Positions 51,417 through 60,901 of a stretch of DNA of 64,000 nucleotides are shown piece by piece (the stretch's first letter is position 1; each line of letters begins with the position of its first letter). This DNA is from Pseudomonas viridiflava (GTDB lineage Bacteria > Pseudomonadota > Gammaproteobacteria > Pseudomonadales > Pseudomonadaceae). The stretch lies in contig NZ_UTHA01000311.1 of NCBI RefSeq assembly GCF_900582195.1, forward strand, positions 165,402 to 229,401. Direction: 5' to 3'. The notes beneath the pieces are model-generated. The model was not told where the DNA came from, ran no database searches, and worked only from the letters and a program-made list of their open reading frames with translations. A program made the position numbers and the translations under genes.

Positions 51417-51920
51417 GTGCGTAAGTTGACTCAATTGGTTCTCCTGGCCTCCTTGATGGTGGCAGGCCCGGCATTTGCCGACATGAAAATTGCCGTTCTG
51501 AACTATCAGATGGCCTTGCTGGAATCCGACGCTGCCAAGAAGTACGCTGTGGATGCCGAGAAGAAGTTTGGTCCGCAACTGACCAAGCTGAAAACGCTGG
51601 AAAGCAGCGCCAAGGGCATCCAGGACCGTCTGATGGCCGGTGGCGACAAAATGCAGCAGGGTGAGCGCGAGCGTCTGGAGCTGGAATTCAAGCAAAAGGC
51701 CCGTGACTTCCAGTTCCAGTCCAAAGAGCTGAACGAAGCCAAAGCTGTTGCCGACCGCGAAATGCTCAAGCAGCTGAAGCCGAAACTGGATAGCGCAGTG
51801 GAAGAAGTCATCAAGAAAGGTGGTTTTGACCTGGTGTTCGAGCGTGGTGCAGTGATTGATGTCAAACCTCAGTACGACATCACGCGCCAGGTTATCGAGC
51901 GCATGAATCAGCTGAAGTAA
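51417..51920 (+). CDS. skp: Periplasmic chaperone Skp/OmpH
   Basis: This 167-residue chaperone holds unfolded outer-membrane proteins. It has a signal peptide (MRKLTQLVLLASLMVAGPAFA) and long helices (about 45-120) that form the Skp arms. The start is GTG at 51417, with TAGGAG in front. It lies between bamA and lpxD, three bases before the latter. Confidence 0.95.
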   Translation: MRKLTQLVLLASLMVAGPAFADMKIAVLNYQMALLESDAAKKYAVDAEKKFGPQLTKLKTLESSAKGIQDRLMAGGDKMQQGERERLELEFKQKARDFQFQSKELNEAKAVADREMLKQLKPKLDSAVEEVIKKGGFDLVFERGAVIDVKPQYDITRQVIERMNQLK

Positions 51921-51923
51921 CCC

Positions 51924-52979
51924 ATGACCGTGACTATCAAGCTCGGCCAGTTGGCCGAGTTCCTCGGCGCCACCCTGCGTGGCGACCCTGAGAAGCAAAT
52001 TACTGGGCTAGCCACTTTGCAAGAGGCTGGCCCAGCTCAGTTGAGCTTTCTGGCTAACCCTCAATATCGCAAATACCTGGCGGGCTCGGAGGCAGCTGCA
52101 TTGCTGCTCAAAGAAGCTGATGCCGAAGGTTTTGCCGGTAATGCGTTGGTCGTGCCTGATCCTTACCTGGCTTACGCGCGTATTTCTCATCTGTTCGATC
52201 CCAAGCCAAAAGCCACTGCGGGTATCCATCCTTCAGCGGTCATTGCGGCGGACGCGGTGGTTGATCCAACCGCCAGCATCGGCCCTTTTGTAGTGATCGA
52301 GGCCGGCGCACGCGTTGGTGCGCACGTGACACTGGGTGCGCATTGTGTCGTCGGTGCCCGCAGCGAAATCGGCGAAGGCGGCTGGCTTGCCCCGCGCGTG
52401 ACGCTGTATCACGACGTGCGCATCGGCAAGCGTGTGGTGATTCAGTCCGGTGCTGTGCTCGGGGGTGAAGGCTTCGGCTTCGCCAACGAAAAAGGCATCT
52501 GGCAGAAAATCGCCCAGATCGGTGGCGTAACCATCGGCGACGATGTCGAGATTGGCGTGAACACTGCCATCGACCGCGGCGCTCTGGCCGATACCGTGAT
52601 CGGCAATGGCGTGAAGCTCGACAACCAGATCCAGATCGCCCACAACGTTCAGGTCGGTGATCACACCGCCATGGCGGCGTGCGTCGGGATCTCCGGCAGC
52701 ACCAAAATCGGCAAGCATTGCATGCTCGCCGGTGGCGTCGGTCTGGTCGGCCACATTGATATTTGCGACAACGTTTTCCTGACCGGGATGACCATGGTGA
52801 CCCACTCGATTACCGAGCCGGGTGCCTATTCTTCCGGTACAGCCATGCAACCGGCGGCCGAATGGCGCAAAAGCGCGGCCCGCATCCGTCAGCTCGATGA
52901 CATCGCGCGACGTTTGAAACAGCTGGAAAAGCGCGTAGGGGAAGTGACCCCTGACGGCAATGCTTCATCTGATGGCTGA
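51924..52979 (+). CDS. lpxD: UDP-3-O-acylglucosamine N-acyltransferase
   Basis: This 351-residue lipid A enzyme adds the second acyl chain. It has an N-terminal uridine-binding domain, a hexapeptide-repeat helix from about residue 105 (VVDPTASIGPFVVIEAGA) and the active His in IQIAHNVQVGDHT. The C-terminal helix (ARIRQLDDIARRLKQLEKRV) trimerises. Confidence 0.97.
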   Translation: MTVTIKLGQLAEFLGATLRGDPEKQITGLATLQEAGPAQLSFLANPQYRKYLAGSEAAALLLKEADAEGFAGNALVVPDPYLAYARISHLFDPKPKATAGIHPSAVIAADAVVDPTASIGPFVVIEAGARVGAHVTLGAHCVVGARSEIGEGGWLAPRVTLYHDVRIGKRVVIQSGAVLGGEGFGFANEKGIWQKIAQIGGVTIGDDVEIGVNTAIDRGALADTVIGNGVKLDNQIQIAHNVQVGDHTAMAACVGISGSTKIGKHCMLAGGVGLVGHIDICDNVFLTGMTMVTHSITEPGAYSSGTAMQPAAEWRKSAARIRQLDDIARRLKQLEKRVGEVTPDGNASSDG

Positions 52980-53006
52980 TACCATTTCCATATCAAGTGT
53001 GCACAG

Positions 53007-53055
53007 CCTCTAGACTGCCTCCTTGATTTGCTAGAGGAGTGCGCGTCAGTCGCGC
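53007..53055 (+). other. Two stem-loops before fabZ
   Basis: In the 106-base lpxD-fabZ gap CCTCTAG (53007-53013) pairs with CTAGAGG (53031-53037), and GCGCG (53041-53045) with CGCGC (53051-53055). The GAGGAG motif lies inside this structure, and no clear ribosome site stands right before the fabZ ATG. No T-run follows, so it is not a terminator. Confidence 0.45.
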
Positions 53056-53085
53056 TCCCAATCTTTACATAGGCTTCCCCCCGAA

Positions 53086-53526
53086 ATGATGGACATCAAC
53101 GAGATTCGCGAATACCTGCCTCACCGTTACCCGTTCCTGCTGGTGGACCGGGTGGTGGAACTGGACACTGAAGGCAAGCGCATTCGCGCCTACAAGAATG
53201 TCAGCATCAATGAACCGTTCTTCAATGGTCACTTCCCGGCGCATCCAATCATGCCGGGCGTGCTGATCATCGAAGCGATGGCTCAGGCTGCCGGGATCCT
53301 CGGTTTCAAAATGCTCGACGTCAAACCGGCCGACGGCACCCTGTATTACTTCGTCGGTTCCGACAAGCTGCGCTTCCGCCAGCCTGTATTGCCGGGCGAT
53401 CAACTGATCCTTGAAGCCAAGTTCATCAGCTGCAAGCGTCAGATCTGGAAGTTCGAATGCCAGGCTTCGGTCGATGGCAAGCCAGTATGCTCCGCTGAAA
53501 TCATCTGCGCGGAACGCAAGCTATGA
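53086..53526 (+). CDS. fabZ: 3-hydroxyacyl-[ACP] dehydratase FabZ
   Basis: This 146-residue hot-dog enzyme dehydrates 3-hydroxyacyl-ACP and pulls carbon into fatty acids, opposite the draw by LpxA. The active residues are H49 (NGHFPAHPIMPG) and E63 (IIEAMAQ). Two ATGs stand in tandem at the start, with no good Shine-Dalgarno. It overlaps lpxA by four bases. Confidence 0.97.
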   Translation: MMDINEIREYLPHRYPFLLVDRVVELDTEGKRIRAYKNVSINEPFFNGHFPAHPIMPGVLIIEAMAQAAGILGFKMLDVKPADGTLYYFVGSDKLRFRQPVLPGDQLILEAKFISCKRQIWKFECQASVDGKPVCSAEIICAERKL

Positions 53527-54299
53527 GTTTGATTGACCCTCGCGCAATCATCGATCCGTCGGCCGTTCTGGCTGATGGCGTCGAGGTCGGCCCGTGGTCG
53601 ATCATCGGCGCAGGTGTGGAAATCGGCGAGGGTACCGTGATCGGGCCGCATGTGATCCTCAAAGGCCCGACCCGCATCGGCAAGCACAATCGCATCTACC
53701 AGTTTTCCTCGGTAGGCGAAGACACGCCCGATCTGAAATACAAAGGGGAAGAAACCCGTCTGGTGATCGGTGACCACAACGTCATCCGCGAAGGCGTGAC
53801 GATTCACCGTGGCACCGTGCAGGACCGCTCGGAAACCACGCTGGGCGATCACAACCTGATCATGGCCTATGCGCACATCGGTCATGACAGCGTCATCGGC
53901 AACCACTGCATTCTGGTCAACAACACCGCGTTGGCTGGCCATGTGCACGTGGATGACTGGGCAATTCTTTCCGGGTTCACCCTGGTTCACCAATATTGCC
54001 ATATCGGCGCCCACAGCTTTTCCGGTATGGGCACCGCCATCGGCAAGGACGTTCCGGCGTTCGTCACCGTGTTCGGCAACCCGGCCGAAGCGCGCAGCAT
54101 GAACTTTGAAGGCATGCGCCGTCGTGGTTTTAGCGAGGATGCGATCCACACCTTGCGTCGCGCTTACAAAACCGTCTATCGCCAAGGCCTCACGGTCGAA
54201 CAGGCGTTGGCGGAACTGGCCGAGCCCGCTGCACAGTTCCCGGAAGTCGCGATATTTCGTGATTCCATCCAGTCGTCGACTCGCGGCATCACTCGCTGA
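53523..54299 (+). CDS. lpxA: UDP-N-acetylglucosamine acyltransferase
   Basis: This 258-residue enzyme makes the first step of lipid A. The hexapeptide helix covers 1-185, and the catalytic His is H121 (AHIGHDSVIGN). It is trimeric with a helical C-terminal domain. The stop is two bases before lpxB. Confidence 0.98.
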   Translation: MSLIDPRAIIDPSAVLADGVEVGPWSIIGAGVEIGEGTVIGPHVILKGPTRIGKHNRIYQFSSVGEDTPDLKYKGEETRLVIGDHNVIREGVTIHRGTVQDRSETTLGDHNLIMAYAHIGHDSVIGNHCILVNNTALAGHVHVDDWAILSGFTLVHQYCHIGAHSFSGMGTAIGKDVPAFVTVFGNPAEARSMNFEGMRRRGFSEDAIHTLRRAYKTVYRQGLTVEQALAELAEPAAQFPEVAIFRDSIQSSTRGITR

Positions 54300-54301
54300 T
54301 C

Positions 54302-55432
54302 ATGGCCAGTCTGCGTATTGCGCTGGTGGCGGGTGAAGCTTCCGGTGACATTCTCGGCGCCGGCCTCATGCGTGCGCTCAAGGCTCAGCATCCGGCGGTC
54401 GAGTTCATCGGCGTCGGTGGCCCGTTGATGCAGGCTGAAGGCCTGACGTCCTACTTTCCCATGGAACGCTTGTCGGTCATGGGCCTGGTGGAAGTCCTCG
54501 GTCGTTTGCGTGAATTGCTCAAGCGCCGCAAGGAGCTGATCGCCACGCTGATCGCCGAGAAGCCGGATGTGTTCATCGGTATCGATGCGCCGGACTTCAA
54601 CCTCAATATCGAACTCAGGCTGCGTCAGGCCGGGATCAAAACCGTGCATTACGTCAGCCCGTCGGTGTGGGCGTGGCGCCAGAAGCGTGTACTGAAGATT
54701 CGCGAAGGTTGCGATCTGATGCTGACGCTGTTGCCATTCGAAGCCAAATTTTACGAAGAGAAAGGCGTGCCGGTTCGGTTCGTCGGCCACACGCTGGCCG
54801 ATACCATCCCACTGGAAGCTGATCGCGCTGCGGCACGCGCCGAACTGGGCTTGCCCGACGGCCCGCTGGTGGCATTGATGCCCGGCAGCCGGGGCGGCGA
54901 AGTCTCCCGTCTGGGGGCGCTGTTCCTCGATACCGCCGAACGTCTGCGCGCGATGCGCCCAGATCTGCGCTTTGTCATTCCTTGCGCCAATGCGGAACGC
55001 CGCGCGCAACTTGAAGAGTTGCTCGCCGGCCGCGATCTGCCGGTGACATTGCTCGACGGCAAATCCCATCTGGCCCTGGCAGCGTGCAATGCCGTATTGA
55101 TCGCGTCCGGCACCGCGACACTCGAAGCGCTGTTGTACAAGCGGCCGATGGTGGTGGCGTACCGCCTGGCACCGCTGACGTTCTGGATTCTCAAGCGCAT
55201 GGTCAAGAGCCCGTACGTGTCGCTGCCGAACCTGCTGGCCCAGCGCCTGCTGGTGCCAGAATTGTTGCAGGATGATGCGACGGTCGAAGCACTGGCCCAG
55301 ACCCTGTCGCCATTGATCGAAGGTGGCGAGGAACAGACGCGCGGCTTCGACGAGATTCACCGCACACTGCGGCTGGATGCTTCCAATCAGGCGGCGGACG
55401 CCGTCCTTAACCTGATCGGTCAGACACGATGA
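54302..55432 (+). CDS. lpxB: Lipid-A-disaccharide synthase
   Basis: This 376-residue GT19 glycosyltransferase joins lipid X to UDP-diacylglucosamine. It opens RIALVAGEASGDILGAGLM, with HYVSPSVWAWRQKR and MPGSRGGEVSRLG, and a late SGTATLEALLYKRPMV. The end overlaps the rnhB start (ATGA). Confidence 0.98.
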   Translation: MASLRIALVAGEASGDILGAGLMRALKAQHPAVEFIGVGGPLMQAEGLTSYFPMERLSVMGLVEVLGRLRELLKRRKELIATLIAEKPDVFIGIDAPDFNLNIELRLRQAGIKTVHYVSPSVWAWRQKRVLKIREGCDLMLTLLPFEAKFYEEKGVPVRFVGHTLADTIPLEADRAAARAELGLPDGPLVALMPGSRGGEVSRLGALFLDTAERLRAMRPDLRFVIPCANAERRAQLEELLAGRDLPVTLLDGKSHLALAACNAVLIASGTATLEALLYKRPMVVAYRLAPLTFWILKRMVKSPYVSLPNLLAQRLLVPELLQDDATVEALAQTLSPLIEGGEEQTRGFDEIHRTLRLDASNQAADAVLNLIGQTR

Positions 55433-56070
55433 GCAAGACAAGCATGCAAATGGGCCTGGATTTCACCCTGGTCGCCGAAGTCGAAGAGCTGGTTGCCGGC
55501 GTCGATGAAGTCGGTCGTGGCCCGTTGTGCGGCGCAGTGGTGACGGCAGCAGTGATCCTCGATCCGAACCGGCCGATCCTCGGGCTTAACGACTCGAAGA
55601 AGCTCACCGAAGCCAAGCGTGAAAAGCTCTACGACGAAATCATCGAGAAATCCCTGAGCTGGTGCATCGCCCGCGCCGAAGTCGAAGAAATCGACGAGTT
55701 GAACATCCTCCACGCGACCATGCTGGCCATGCAGCGGGCGGTAGCTGGCCTGCACATTCAGCCGAAACTCGCGATGATCGACGGTAACCGCTGCCCGCAA
55801 CTGCCGATGCGTGCTGAAGCGGTGGTGCAGGGCGACGGCAAGGTGCCTGCGATCGCAGCGGCGTCGATTCTGGCCAAGGTCAGCCGCGACCGTGAAATGG
55901 CTGCATTCGAATTGATCTACCCGGGTTACGGCATCGGTGGCCATAAAGGCTACCCGACGCCCGTTCATCTGGAAGCGTTGGTGCGTCTAGGCCCGACGCC
56001 GATTCACCGGCGCTCGTTCGCCCCGGTGCGTCAGGCTTATGAAGCGCTGGAAGGTCTGACGCAGGTTTAG
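55429..56070 (+). CDS. rnhB: Ribonuclease HII
   Basis: This 213-residue enzyme cuts RNA in RNA-DNA hybrids, including single ribonucleotides. The active-site opening is VAGVDEVGRGPLCGAVV, with the third Asp in MIDGNRCPQL. A terminator-like hairpin follows before dnaE. Confidence 0.97.
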   Translation: MSKTSMQMGLDFTLVAEVEELVAGVDEVGRGPLCGAVVTAAVILDPNRPILGLNDSKKLTEAKREKLYDEIIEKSLSWCIARAEVEEIDELNILHATMLAMQRAVAGLHIQPKLAMIDGNRCPQLPMRAEAVVQGDGKVPAIAAASILAKVSRDREMAAFELIYPGYGIGGHKGYPTPVHLEALVRLGPTPIHRRSFAPVRQAYEALEGLTQV

Positions 56071-56093
56071 TCGCAAGGCTGATGTTTTGTTCG

Positions 56094-56122
56094 AGGCCCG
56101 GTACAATCCGGGCCTTGTTGTC
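56094..56122 (+). terminator. Terminator after rnhB
   Basis: AGGCCCGG (56094-56101) pairs with CCGGGCCT (56108-56115), followed by TGTTGT. It lies 25 bases before dnaE. Confidence 0.7.
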
Positions 56123-56146
56123 TCTATGTAACTGGACAGGATCACT

Positions 56147-59100
56147 ATGCCGGCTTCATTCGTTCATCTACGCCTGCACACTGAATACTCCCTGGTCGAC
56201 GGGCTGGTGCGGATCAAGCCGCTGGTCAAGGCGTTGACGGCCATGAACATGCCTGCCGTCGCGGTCACCGACCAGAACAACATGTGTTCCCTGGTCAAAT
56301 TCTATAAAAACACCATGGGCGCCGGCATCAAGCCGATCTGCGGCGCCGACCTGTGGCTGTCGAACAAAGACCCGGATGCACCGCTGAGCCGACTCAGCCT
56401 GTTGGTGATGAACGCCAAGGGCTATCGCAACCTCACCGAGTTGATCTCGCGCGGCTTCATCGAAGGCCAGCGCAACGGCATGATCATCGTCGAGCGTGAG
56501 TGGGTTGCCGAAGCCAACGAAGGCCTGATCATGCTGTCTGCCGCCAAAGAGGGCGAGATCGGCATGGCCATGATCGGCGGTAACCCGGCTGAAGCTGAAG
56601 CCCTGGCGCGCGAATGGATGGCGGTATTCCCGGATCGTTTCTATCTGGAAATCCAGCGCACCAACCGTCCCAACGATGAAGAACAATTGCACGGCGCCGT
56701 CGCCCTCGCAGACAAGCTCGGTGCGCCGCTGGTGGCGACCAACGATGTGCGTTTCATCAAGCAGGAAGACTTCGCCGCCCACGAAACCCGCGTGTGCATT
56801 GGCGAGGGCCGTGCCCTCGACGATCCGCGGCGTTCGAAGAATTACAGCGACCAGCAATACCTGAAAAGCGCCGAGGAAATGATCGCGCTGTTCAGCGATA
56901 TTCCCGACGCCATCGAAAACACCGTCGAGATCGCCAAGCGCTGCAACATCGAAGTGAAGCTGGGCACGCACTTTTTGCCCAACTTCCCGATTCCCGATGG
57001 CATGACCATCGACGAATATTTCCGCAAAGTCTCCTTCGACGGTCTCGAAGAACGCTTGGCGGTGCTGCTGCCCAAAGACACCACCGAGGACTACGAAGCC
57101 AAGCGTCAGGTCTACGTCGACCGCTTGAATTTCGAACTGGATATCATCATCCAGATGGGTTTCCCCGGTTACTTCCTGATCGTGATGGACTTTATCCAGT
57201 GGGCCAAGAACAACGGCGTGCCGGTAGGTCCGGGCCGTGGGTCGGGTGCCGGTTCGTTGGTGGCTTATGTACAGAAGATCACCGACCTCGATCCGCTGGA
57301 ATACGACCTGCTGTTCGAACGTTTCCTTAACCCGGAACGGGTATCGATGCCCGACTTCGACGTCGACTTCTGCATGGACGGTCGTGACCGGGTGATCGAC
57401 TACGTGGCCGAGAAGTACGGCCGCAACGCGGTAAGCCAGATCATCACTTTCGGTTCCATGGCGGCCAAGGCTGTGGTGCGCGACGTGGCGCGGGTGCAGG
57501 GCAAGTCCTATGGCCTGGCGGATCGTCTGTCGAAGATGATTCCGTTCGAAGTCGGCATGACCCTGGAAAAAGCCTACGAGCAGGAAGAAATCCTGCGTGA
57601 CTTCATCAAGGTCGATGAAGAAGCGGCAGAGATCTGGGAGATGGCGCGCAAGCTTGAAGGCGTCGTGCGTAACGTCGGTAAACACGCCGGTGGTGTGGTG
57701 ATCGCGCCGACCAAACTGACTGACTTCTCGCCGATCTACTGCGACGAGGCCGGTGACGGTCTGGTGACCCAGTTCGACAAGGACGACGTTGAAGCGGCCG
57801 GTCTGGTGAAGTTCGACTTCCTCGGTCTGCGGACTTTGACGATCATCGACTGGGCGCTGAAAACCATTAACCGCGACCGCGCCAAGGTCAACGAGCCGCC
57901 GCTGGATATCGCGTTTATCCCGCTGGACGACAAACCGACTTACACGCTGTTGCAGAAAGCTGAAACCACAGCGGTGTTCCAGCTTGAATCCCGCGGCATG
58001 AAAGAGCTGATCAAAAAGCTCAAGCCCGACTGCCTGGAAGACTTGATCGCACTGGTGGCCCTGTTCCGTCCGGGCCCGCTGCAGTCCGGCATGGTGGACG
58101 ACTTCATCAACCGTAAGCACGGCCGCGCCGAGCTGGCGTACCCGCACTCGGATTACCAGTACGAAGGTTTGAAGCCAGTTCTGGCGCCAACCTACGGCAT
58201 CATCCTGTATCAGGAACAGGTGATGCAGATTGCTCAGGTCATGGCCGGTTACACCCTCGGCGGTGCGGACATGCTCCGTCGCGCCATGGGTAAGAAAAAG
58301 CCTGAGGAAATGGCCAAGCAGCGTGGTGGTTTCATTGAGGGGTGCGCGACCAACAATATTGATGCTGACCTCGCTGGTAACATTTTCGACCTGGTAGAAA
58401 AATTCGCCGGTTACGGCTTCAACAAATCCCACTCCGCCGCTTACGGCCTGGTCTCGTACCAGACTGCATGGCTGAAAGCCCACTACCCGGCGCCGTTCAT
58501 GGCTGCGGTTCTCTCGGCGGATATGCACAACACCGACAAGGTCGTGACCTTGATCGAAGAAGTGCGCACGATGAAGCTGCGCCTCGACGCGCCGGACGTG
58601 AACACTTCGGAGTTCAAGTTCACGGTGAACGACGACGGCCGCATTGTGTATGGCCTTGGCGCTATCAAAGGTGTCGGTGAAGGCCCAGTTGAGGCGATCA
58701 CTGAGGCGCGTCAGGAAGGTCCGTTCAAGGATCTGTTCGATTTCTGCGCGCGGGTCGACCTCAAGCGCATTAACAAACGTACGCTGGACGGTCTGATCCG
58801 CAGCGGTGCGCTGGATCGTCTGGGGCCGTACTTCCACGACGAGCAAAAGGCTTATCAAGCCAACATCGACCGTAACCGTGCTGTATTGCTGGCGGCGATG
58901 GAAGAGGCGATCAAGGCAGCGGAACAGACCGCGCGTACTCATGACAGTGGCCACGCCGATCTGTTTGGCGGGCTGTTTGTCGAGGAAGACGCCGACGTTT
59001 ATGCGTCCCATCGCAAGGCCAAGGAGCTGACCCTCAAGGAACGCCTCAAAGGTGAGAAAGACACCTTGGGTCTGTACCTGACCGGTCACCCGATCGACGA

Positions 59101-59668
59101 ATACGAAGGCGAAATCCGCCGTTTCGCCCGTCAGCGCATCATCGACCTGAAACCGGCGCGCGACACGCAAACCGTGGCGGGGATGATCATTGCCCTGCGT
59201 GTGATGAAGAACAAAAAAGGCGACAAGATGGGCTTCATCACCCTCGATGACCGCTCCGGGCGGATCGAGGCGTCGCTGTTCGCCGATGCGTTCCATTCTG
59301 CACAATCGCTGTTGCAGACCGACGCGATGGTGGTGGTCGAGGGCGAAGTCAGCAACGACGACTTCTCTGGCGGCCTGCGCCTGCGGGTCAAGCGCGTGAT
59401 GAGCATGGAAGATGCGCGCACCAACCTCGCCGAGAGCCTGCGCCTGAAGCTGCAAACCCAGGATCTGAAAGGCGATCAGCTACGCTGGTTGGGTGAACTG
59501 CTCAAGCGTCATCGTGGCGCGTGCCCGATCACCATGGAGTACACCAGCCCGGATGCGAAGACCTTGCTGCAGTTTGGCGAGACGTGGCGAATTGATCCGG
59601 CGGATGCGTTGATTCAAGCCCTGCGTGACCAGTTCGGGCGAGACAACGTCTTCCTCCAATACCGTTGA
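56147..59668 (+). CDS. dnaE: DNA polymerase III alpha subunit
   Basis: This 1173-residue replicative polymerase has an N-terminal PHP domain (LRLHTEYSLVDG, about 1-280), and a C-family palm with GPGRGSGAGSLVAY and the catalytic PDFDVDF (D403, D405). A helix-hairpin region, then an OB fold (TVAGMIIALRVMKNKKGDKMGFITLDD, about 1005-1085) and a C-terminal tau-binding tail follow. The length fits E. coli DnaE (1160). Confidence 0.98.
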   Translation: MPASFVHLRLHTEYSLVDGLVRIKPLVKALTAMNMPAVAVTDQNNMCSLVKFYKNTMGAGIKPICGADLWLSNKDPDAPLSRLSLLVMNAKGYRNLTELISRGFIEGQRNGMIIVEREWVAEANEGLIMLSAAKEGEIGMAMIGGNPAEAEALAREWMAVFPDRFYLEIQRTNRPNDEEQLHGAVALADKLGAPLVATNDVRFIKQEDFAAHETRVCIGEGRALDDPRRSKNYSDQQYLKSAEEMIALFSDIPDAIENTVEIAKRCNIEVKLGTHFLPNFPIPDGMTIDEYFRKVSFDGLEERLAVLLPKDTTEDYEAKRQVYVDRLNFELDIIIQMGFPGYFLIVMDFIQWAKNNGVPVGPGRGSGAGSLVAYVQKITDLDPLEYDLLFERFLNPERVSMPDFDVDFCMDGRDRVIDYVAEKYGRNAVSQIITFGSMAAKAVVRDVARVQGKSYGLADRLSKMIPFEVGMTLEKAYEQEEILRDFIKVDEEAAEIWEMARKLEGVVRNVGKHAGGVVIAPTKLTDFSPIYCDEAGDGLVTQFDKDDVEAAGLVKFDFLGLRTLTIIDWALKTINRDRAKVNEPPLDIAFIPLDDKPTYTLLQKAETTAVFQLESRGMKELIKKLKPDCLEDLIALVALFRPGPLQSGMVDDFINRKHGRAELAYPHSDYQYEGLKPVLAPTYGIILYQEQVMQIAQVMAGYTLGGADMLRRAMGKKKPEEMAKQRGGFIEGCATNNIDADLAGNIFDLVEKFAGYGFNKSHSAAYGLVSYQTAWLKAHYPAPFMAAVLSADMHNTDKVVTLIEEVRTMKLRLDAPDVNTSEFKFTVNDDGRIVYGLGAIKGVGEGPVEAITEARQEGPFKDLFDFCARVDLKRINKRTLDGLIRSGALDRLGPYFHDEQKAYQANIDRNRAVLLAAMEEAIKAAEQTARTHDSGHADLFGGLFVEEDADVYASHRKAKELTLKERLKGEKDTLGLYLTGHPIDEYEGEIRRFARQRIIDLKPARDTQTVAGMIIALRVMKNKKGDKMGFITLDDRSGRIEASLFADAFHSAQSLLQTDAMVVVEGEVSNDDFSGGLRLRVKRVMSMEDARTNLAESLRLKLQTQDLKGDQLRWLGELLKRHRGACPITMEYTSPDAKTLLQFGETWRIDPADALIQALRDQFGRDNVFLQYR

Positions 59669-59807
59669 CCGGCAAGTGCCATCACTGCGCTTGCCCGCAA
59701 CCTGAATTTTTAATCTCGACCTCAGCGCGCCTCTCCCTTAAGGTAGGGCGCGAATAGACAACCGGCCGGCCCAAGCTCATTTGGGACACGACCCAAGACG
59801 GACGCCT

Positions 59808-60755
59808 ATGAACCCGAATTTTCTAGATTTCGAACAGCCGATCGCCGACCTGCAAGCCAAGATCGAAGAGTTGCGCTTGGTCGGTAATGACAATTCGCTG
59901 AATATCGGCGATGAGATCTCCCGCCTGCAGGACAAAAGCAAAACGCTGACCGAAGACATCTTCGGCAAGCTGACCAGCTGGCAGATCGCACGTCTGGCGC
60001 GTCACCCGAAACGCCCGTACACCCTCGATTACATCGAGCACATCTTCACCGAGTTCGACGAACTGCACGGCGACCGTCACTTCTCTGACGACGCTGCCAT
60101 CGTTGGCGGCATCGCCCGTCTGGAAGACCAGCCGGTGATGATCATCGGTCACCAGAAAGGCCGTGAAGTGCGCGAGAAGGTGCGCCGCAACTTCGGCATG
60201 CCGCGTCCGGAGGGCTACCGCAAGGCTTGCCGCCTGATGGAAATGGCCGAGCGTTTCAAAATGCCGATCCTGACCTTCATCGACACTCCGGGTGCTTACC
60301 CTGGTATCGACGCTGAAGAGCGCAACCAGAGCGAAGCGATTGCCTGGAACCTGCGTGTGATGTCGCGTCTGAAAACGCCGATCATCGCCACCGTTATCGG
60401 TGAGGGCGGTTCAGGCGGTGCACTGGCGATCGGTGTCTGCGATCAATTGAACATGCTGCAATACTCGACCTACGCGGTGATTTCGCCGGAAGGTTGCGCT
60501 TCGATTCTGTGGAAAACCGCCGAAAAAGCGCCGGACGCTGCTGAAGCGATGGGCATCACCGCTGAGCGTCTGAAAGGTCTGGGCATTGTTGACAAGGTGA
60601 TTGGCGAGCCACTGGGTGGCGCACACCGTGACCCGGCTGCCGCAGCGGCGTCGATCCGTGCCGAGCTGAGCTCGCAACTGGCGATGCTGAAGAAGTTCGA
60701 TAACGAAGCGCTGTTGAAGCGCCGTTATGATCGACTGATGAGCTACGGTCTCTGA
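59808..60755 (+). CDS. accA: Acetyl-CoA carboxylase carboxyltransferase alpha
   Basis: This 315-residue subunit pairs with AccD to move CO2 from carboxybiotin to acetyl-CoA, the first fatty-acid step. It opens MNPNFLDFEQPIADLQAKIEELR and shows TFIDTPGAYPGIDAEERNQSEAIA and GEGGSGGALAIGV, the CoA and oxyanion loops. I chose the ATG at 59808; the frame that starts 27 bases earlier lacks family sequence. Confidence 0.97.
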   Translation: MNPNFLDFEQPIADLQAKIEELRLVGNDNSLNIGDEISRLQDKSKTLTEDIFGKLTSWQIARLARHPKRPYTLDYIEHIFTEFDELHGDRHFSDDAAIVGGIARLEDQPVMIIGHQKGREVREKVRRNFGMPRPEGYRKACRLMEMAERFKMPILTFIDTPGAYPGIDAEERNQSEAIAWNLRVMSRLKTPIIATVIGEGGSGGALAIGVCDQLNMLQYSTYAVISPEGCASILWKTAEKAPDAAEAMGITAERLKGLGIVDKVIGEPLGGAHRDPAAAAASIRAELSSQLAMLKKFDNEALLKRRYDRLMSYGL

Positions 60756-60788
60756 TCGAGCGCGGATTCAGCTGACAATGCAAAACAC

Positions 60789-60878
60789 TGTGGGAGCGAG
60801 CTTGCTCGCGAAGGCGTTATAACAGACAACGAAAATGTTGAATGTTGAACCGCTCTCGCGAGCAAGCTCGCTCCCACA
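60789..60878. repeat. REP pair (REPIN), GTGGGAGCGAGC family
   Basis: TGTGGGAGCGAGCTTGCTCGCGAA and an inverted copy surround a spacer containing GTTGAATGT. It is the only REP pair inside the otherwise tight 41-64 kb run, between accA and tilS. Confidence 0.93.
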
Positions 60879-60901
60879 TTGGTTTTCGGTGAAGGTAAAA
60901 A

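Noticed and set aside
56168..59455. A 1095-codon minus-strand open frame
   Set aside because: It is the reverse-frame shadow of dnaE, caused by high G+C; it has no recognisable protein features.
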